The translations under genes and the position numbers were made by a program. The notes under the pieces are model-generated. The model made no database searches, was not told where the DNA came from, and saw only the letters and a program-made list of their open reading frames with translations. From Verrucomicrobiota bacterium (GTDB lineage: Bacteria > Verrucomicrobiota > Verrucomicrobiia > Verrucomicrobiales > DEV007): a stretch of DNA of 8,987 nucleotides. Position 1 is the stretch's first letter, and each line of letters opens with the position of its first letter. This document shows positions 7,010-8,987 of this stretch, in pieces. The stretch is taken from the NCBI GenBank assembly GCA_013152075.1, contig JAADHD010000221.1, positions 1 through 8,987 of the forward strand, given 5' to 3'.

Positions 7010-8521
7010 TCACTTGTTTTCGGTAGCCTTGGGGCTGTCACCTTGTTTGGGACCAAATCGTAGTGTTGCCTCCTCACCTTTTCCCCTCACCCGGTCGCCC
7101 ACGTCCTTCATCGTCACAAAAGCCATAAAGCCAAGCAACAAAATCACAAAAGCGGTCTGAATCATCTCAAGCACGCGGAACTTCATAGGTTTTCTACTGA
7201 CCCATTCGAAAAACGCCATCATGATGTGCCCCCCGTCCAGAACAGGAAATGGCAACATATTCAGCACAGCCAGATTCACATTCATAATCACACTAAACCA
7301 GAGCACCAAGCGCCAGCCATCCTTCATGCTAAACAAATCGTAATACAAACCCATGATTCCCACCGGCCCGCTAAGGTGACTCACACTCACTTCCGACTTC
7401 GGCGTGACAATCGCGCCCAGAGTGTTTTTCATCATCATCAAGCTGTTGGCAACTTGCTCAAAAATCCCGGGATAAACCATCGTGCGGATTCCAGCTCCGT
7501 CCCAGAAAATACCCGAATGCGGCTTCTTCGCATCACTCGGCTCCAAGGGCAAGCGAGGCACCACCGTAACTTCAAGTTTCTCTTTGTTTTTGCCGCGAAT
7601 AATTGAGTAGGTCACCGCTTTCTCAGGATTCGCTTTTTCAGTGTTAAAAATATCTGAAAGCGTCGCTATTTGTTTGCCGTTTATCTTCTCGACAATGTCT
7701 CCAGGCTTGAGGCCTGCTTCGAGACCAGGCCCCGGATCAGCCAGTGCCATGATAACCGCAGTCGTTTGAGGTCCGATACCGATTTTTCGTAGCTCCGGCC
7801 TTTCGACAAAAGATTTCCACCATGCTTTGTTCTTCTTTTTCTCGGCAGTCGCCTTTTCCTTATCCGTCGGCATATCAATGGCAATGGTTTTCACCCCCTC
7901 ACCAGGGCGGTCAACCTCTATCACAATAGGATTGCTTGTGCTCGAAGCGATACCCCACTGCACACTGTTTATCATTCCCAGAAATCGATCCACTTTTTGA
8001 CCCTCGATCGTGAGAATCTTATCCCCCACTTTCAATTCAGATTTTCCCGCAGGCCCCTTGGGTGAAATCACCCCGAGTACTGTCGTGGAACTCGCCTCAT
8101 TCGTCGGCTTGCCGACAAAAGACACCACCACCGCAAAACACACCGCTAACATAAAGCTGAATAAAGGCCCCGCAAAAGCAACAATGATCTTATCCAGCGG
8201 GGAAATCGGCGGCAACTCCCTAGGCTCTTCCTCTTCGCCATCTTCATTAACATTTTGACCCTCGATTGATTCCATCGGAGCCATTTGAGGCAAGGCCACA
8301 AATCCGCCTGCAGGGATTGACCCCAATCCATATTGCACCCCGTTTACAGTTTTTTTCCAAATAGGCTTCCCAAACCAGATCTGAAAACGATCCACCTGCA
8401 AGCCACGCCAACGTGCGGCAAGAAAATGTCCCCACTCATGCACCACAATGAGCAGGTTAAAGGTCATCAAAACGAGAAAAATCACCCCGATAGCTCGAAG
8501 AATTTGTATTACCGTGTCCAT
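7010..8521 (-). CDS. rseP: RseP/site-2-protease family zinc metalloprotease
   Basis: This intramembrane zinc protease would cut membrane-bound substrates, in E. coli the anti-sigma factor RseA and signal-peptide remnants. With the ATG at 8519-8521 the product is 503 residues. TM1 (about 8-27) runs into HEWGH (28-32), the zinc-binding and catalytic HExxH. TM2 is about 110-138. Two PDZ domains (about 145-210 and 255-320) each carry the typical GL/LKxGD loop. SGPVGIMG (384-391) and LDGGH (D429, third metal ligand) precede the last membrane segment (about 452-470). It is longer than E. coli RseP (450 aa), with an acidic segment around 88-102 (EDGEEEE) and a Lys-rich stretch near 220-232 between the PDZ domains. 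The frame stays open to 8602, but the extra 27 residues are basic, unlike the family, and would displace TM1, so I prefer the internal start. It is the first gene of the rseP-ispG-trmB group. The substrate here is unknown. Confidence 0.94.
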   Translation of the reverse strand: MDTVIQILRAIGVIFLVLMTFNLLIVVHEWGHFLAARWRGLQVDRFQIWFGKPIWKKTVNGVQYGLGSIPAGGFVALPQMAPMESIEGQNVNEDGEEEEPRELPPISPLDKIIVAFAGPLFSFMLAVCFAVVVSFVGKPTNEASSTTVLGVISPKGPAGKSELKVGDKILTIEGQKVDRFLGMINSVQWGIASSTSNPIVIEVDRPGEGVKTIAIDMPTDKEKATAEKKKNKAWWKSFVERPELRKIGIGPQTTAVIMALADPGPGLEAGLKPGDIVEKINGKQIATLSDIFNTEKANPEKAVTYSIIRGKNKEKLEVTVVPRLPLEPSDAKKPHSGIFWDGAGIRTMVYPGIFEQVANSLMMMKNTLGAIVTPKSEVSVSHLSGPVGIMGLYYDLFSMKDGWRLVLWFSVIMNVNLAVLNMLPFPVLDGGHIMMAFFEWVSRKPMKFRVLEMIQTAFVILLLGFMAFVTMKDVGDRVRGKGEEATLRFGPKQGDSPKATENK

Positions 8522-8723
8522 AATTATTATAAATCTGCCGGGCCGGTTCAGACTGGGCCTCAGCTTAGAGCGGCAGTCTAACACAACCCCGCCATATCTC
8601 AATCAGACAGAGGCTTTCGATCCATCCCGGACTTGTCCGACGCCCCTATCTGCCATATATATACTGTATTAAGGCGTCGCAAGGCGCTTATTTTGTCTAG
8701 CCCATACAACCAAACACGGCAAC
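8522..8723. promoter_or_regulatory. Divergent intergenic region with candidate promoters on both strands
   Basis: Toward the right, TTGTCC (8633-8638) and TATATA (8656-8661) are 17 bases apart (4/6 matches each). TATACT at 8660-8665 is a closer -10 match but at longer spacing. Toward rseP, TTGCGA (+ strand 8677-8682) and TATATG (8654-8659) are also 17 bases apart. The two would share the same AT-rich core and compete. A 5-bp inverted repeat, CGGAC-TT-GTCCG (8628-8639), covers the rightward -35, and AAGGCG occurs twice ten bases apart (8671-8676 and 8681-8686). All by eye; no start sites are known. Confidence 0.35.
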
Positions 8724-8987
8724 ATGAACAAAACGTCAGCAATAATCTTTTTCAGTATCATTGTGATCGGAATTTTCATTTCCGTTTATACCTTGAGTAA
8801 ACACGAGCCCCCGAGCGCAAGTTCGAACACAACCGCTAGCGCCGACTCAAGTCCTGCGACGGCAAGCTCCGCTCCAGTCGACAAACCTACCCCCAAGGCC
8901 TCAACGCCCAAAGTCGTGAAAGCGATGGCGGCAAGCAAAGACAAGAAGGCCGCGCCGAAGAAAGCTGCTGAAAAAAAGCCGCCGCCC
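8724..8987 (+). CDS. Membrane-anchored Ala/Pro/Lys-rich protein, 3' end cut by the window
   Basis: From the ATG at 8724 the frame stays open for 88 codons to the last base, so the gene continues outside. I do not recognise it. Residues about 5-23 form one strongly hydrophobic segment (SAIIFFSIIVIGIFISVY) after a short N-terminus with a lysine, as in an uncleaved signal anchor. There is no lipobox cysteine. The rest is low complexity: Ser/Thr/Ala-rich (about 30-55), then Lys/Ala/Pro-rich with KDKKAAPKKAAEKKPPP at the window end. Such linkers occur in TonB/TolA-like, SPOR-domain and other cell-envelope proteins that span the periplasm, but the functional domain is not visible. Only a weak ribosome binding site precedes the start. 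It is divergent from rseP across a 202-bp region. Confidence 0.75.
   Translation, partial: MNKTSAIIFFSIIVIGIFISVYTLSKHEPPSASSNTTASADSSPATASSAPVDKPTPKASTPKVVKAMAASKDKKAAPKKAAEKKPPP

Noticed and set aside
7226..7606. 126-codon + strand frame opposite rseP
   Set aside because: It is a His/Gln-rich antisense shadow with no motif, and rseP is unambiguous on the other strand.
8522..8602. 27-residue N-terminal extension of RseP
   Set aside because: The extension is basic and would precede TM1 and the HExxH helix unlike family members. The ATG at 8519-8521 gives the normal N-terminus.
1..8987. Search for CRISPR arrays, transposases, phage genes or retroelements
   Set aside because: No regularly spaced repeats, terminal inverted repeats or mobile-element protein motifs were seen on either strand.

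Overview
The window reads as chromosomal DNA of a Gram-negative-type bacterium, most likely from the Planctomycetota-Verrucomicrobiota-Chlamydiota group, with Verrucomicrobiota (Opitutae-like) as my best guess. That placement is inference. It rests on the long, insert-containing form of IspG, the close IspG-RseP-TrmB grouping, a divergent ComEC and the scarcity of strong Shine-Dalgarno sites. No rRNA or other decisive marker is present.

Region 1 (1-1646, + strand) is an alkylation-repair pair. It holds the C-terminal part of an Ada-type regulator/O6-methylguanine methyltransferase, cut by the window start, followed after 17 bases by an AlkA-family 3-methyladenine DNA glycosylase. Region 2 (1647-2161) is mostly non-coding. 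It carries a clean tRNA-Gly(UCC) on the - strand with a plausible promoter, a doubtful 87-residue ORF downstream of it with an unusually good ribosome binding site, and a 9-bp hairpin that could end ada-alkA transcription. Region 3 (2162-4591, + strand) is comEC, the DNA-uptake channel, with a C-terminal metallo-beta-lactamase-like domain whose metal-binding motifs are degraded.

Region 4 (4558-8521, - strand) is a probable three-gene housekeeping operon, rseP - ispG - trmB: a site-2 intramembrane protease, the iron-sulfur enzyme of the MEP isoprenoid pathway, and the tRNA m7G46 methyltransferase. The end of trmB overlaps the end of comEC by 34 bp, tail to tail. Region 5 (8522-8987) is a divergent intergenic region with candidate promoters on both strands, then the start of an unrecognised membrane-anchored, Ala/Pro/Lys-rich protein that runs off the window.

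The genes are mostly well-known families. I see no phage, transposase, CRISPR array or evident new defence system. The points most worth a second look are the degraded ComEC domain, the small ORF beside tRNA-Gly, the possibility that the ada-alkA side is an insertion at that tRNA, and the internal repeat in the long IspG.
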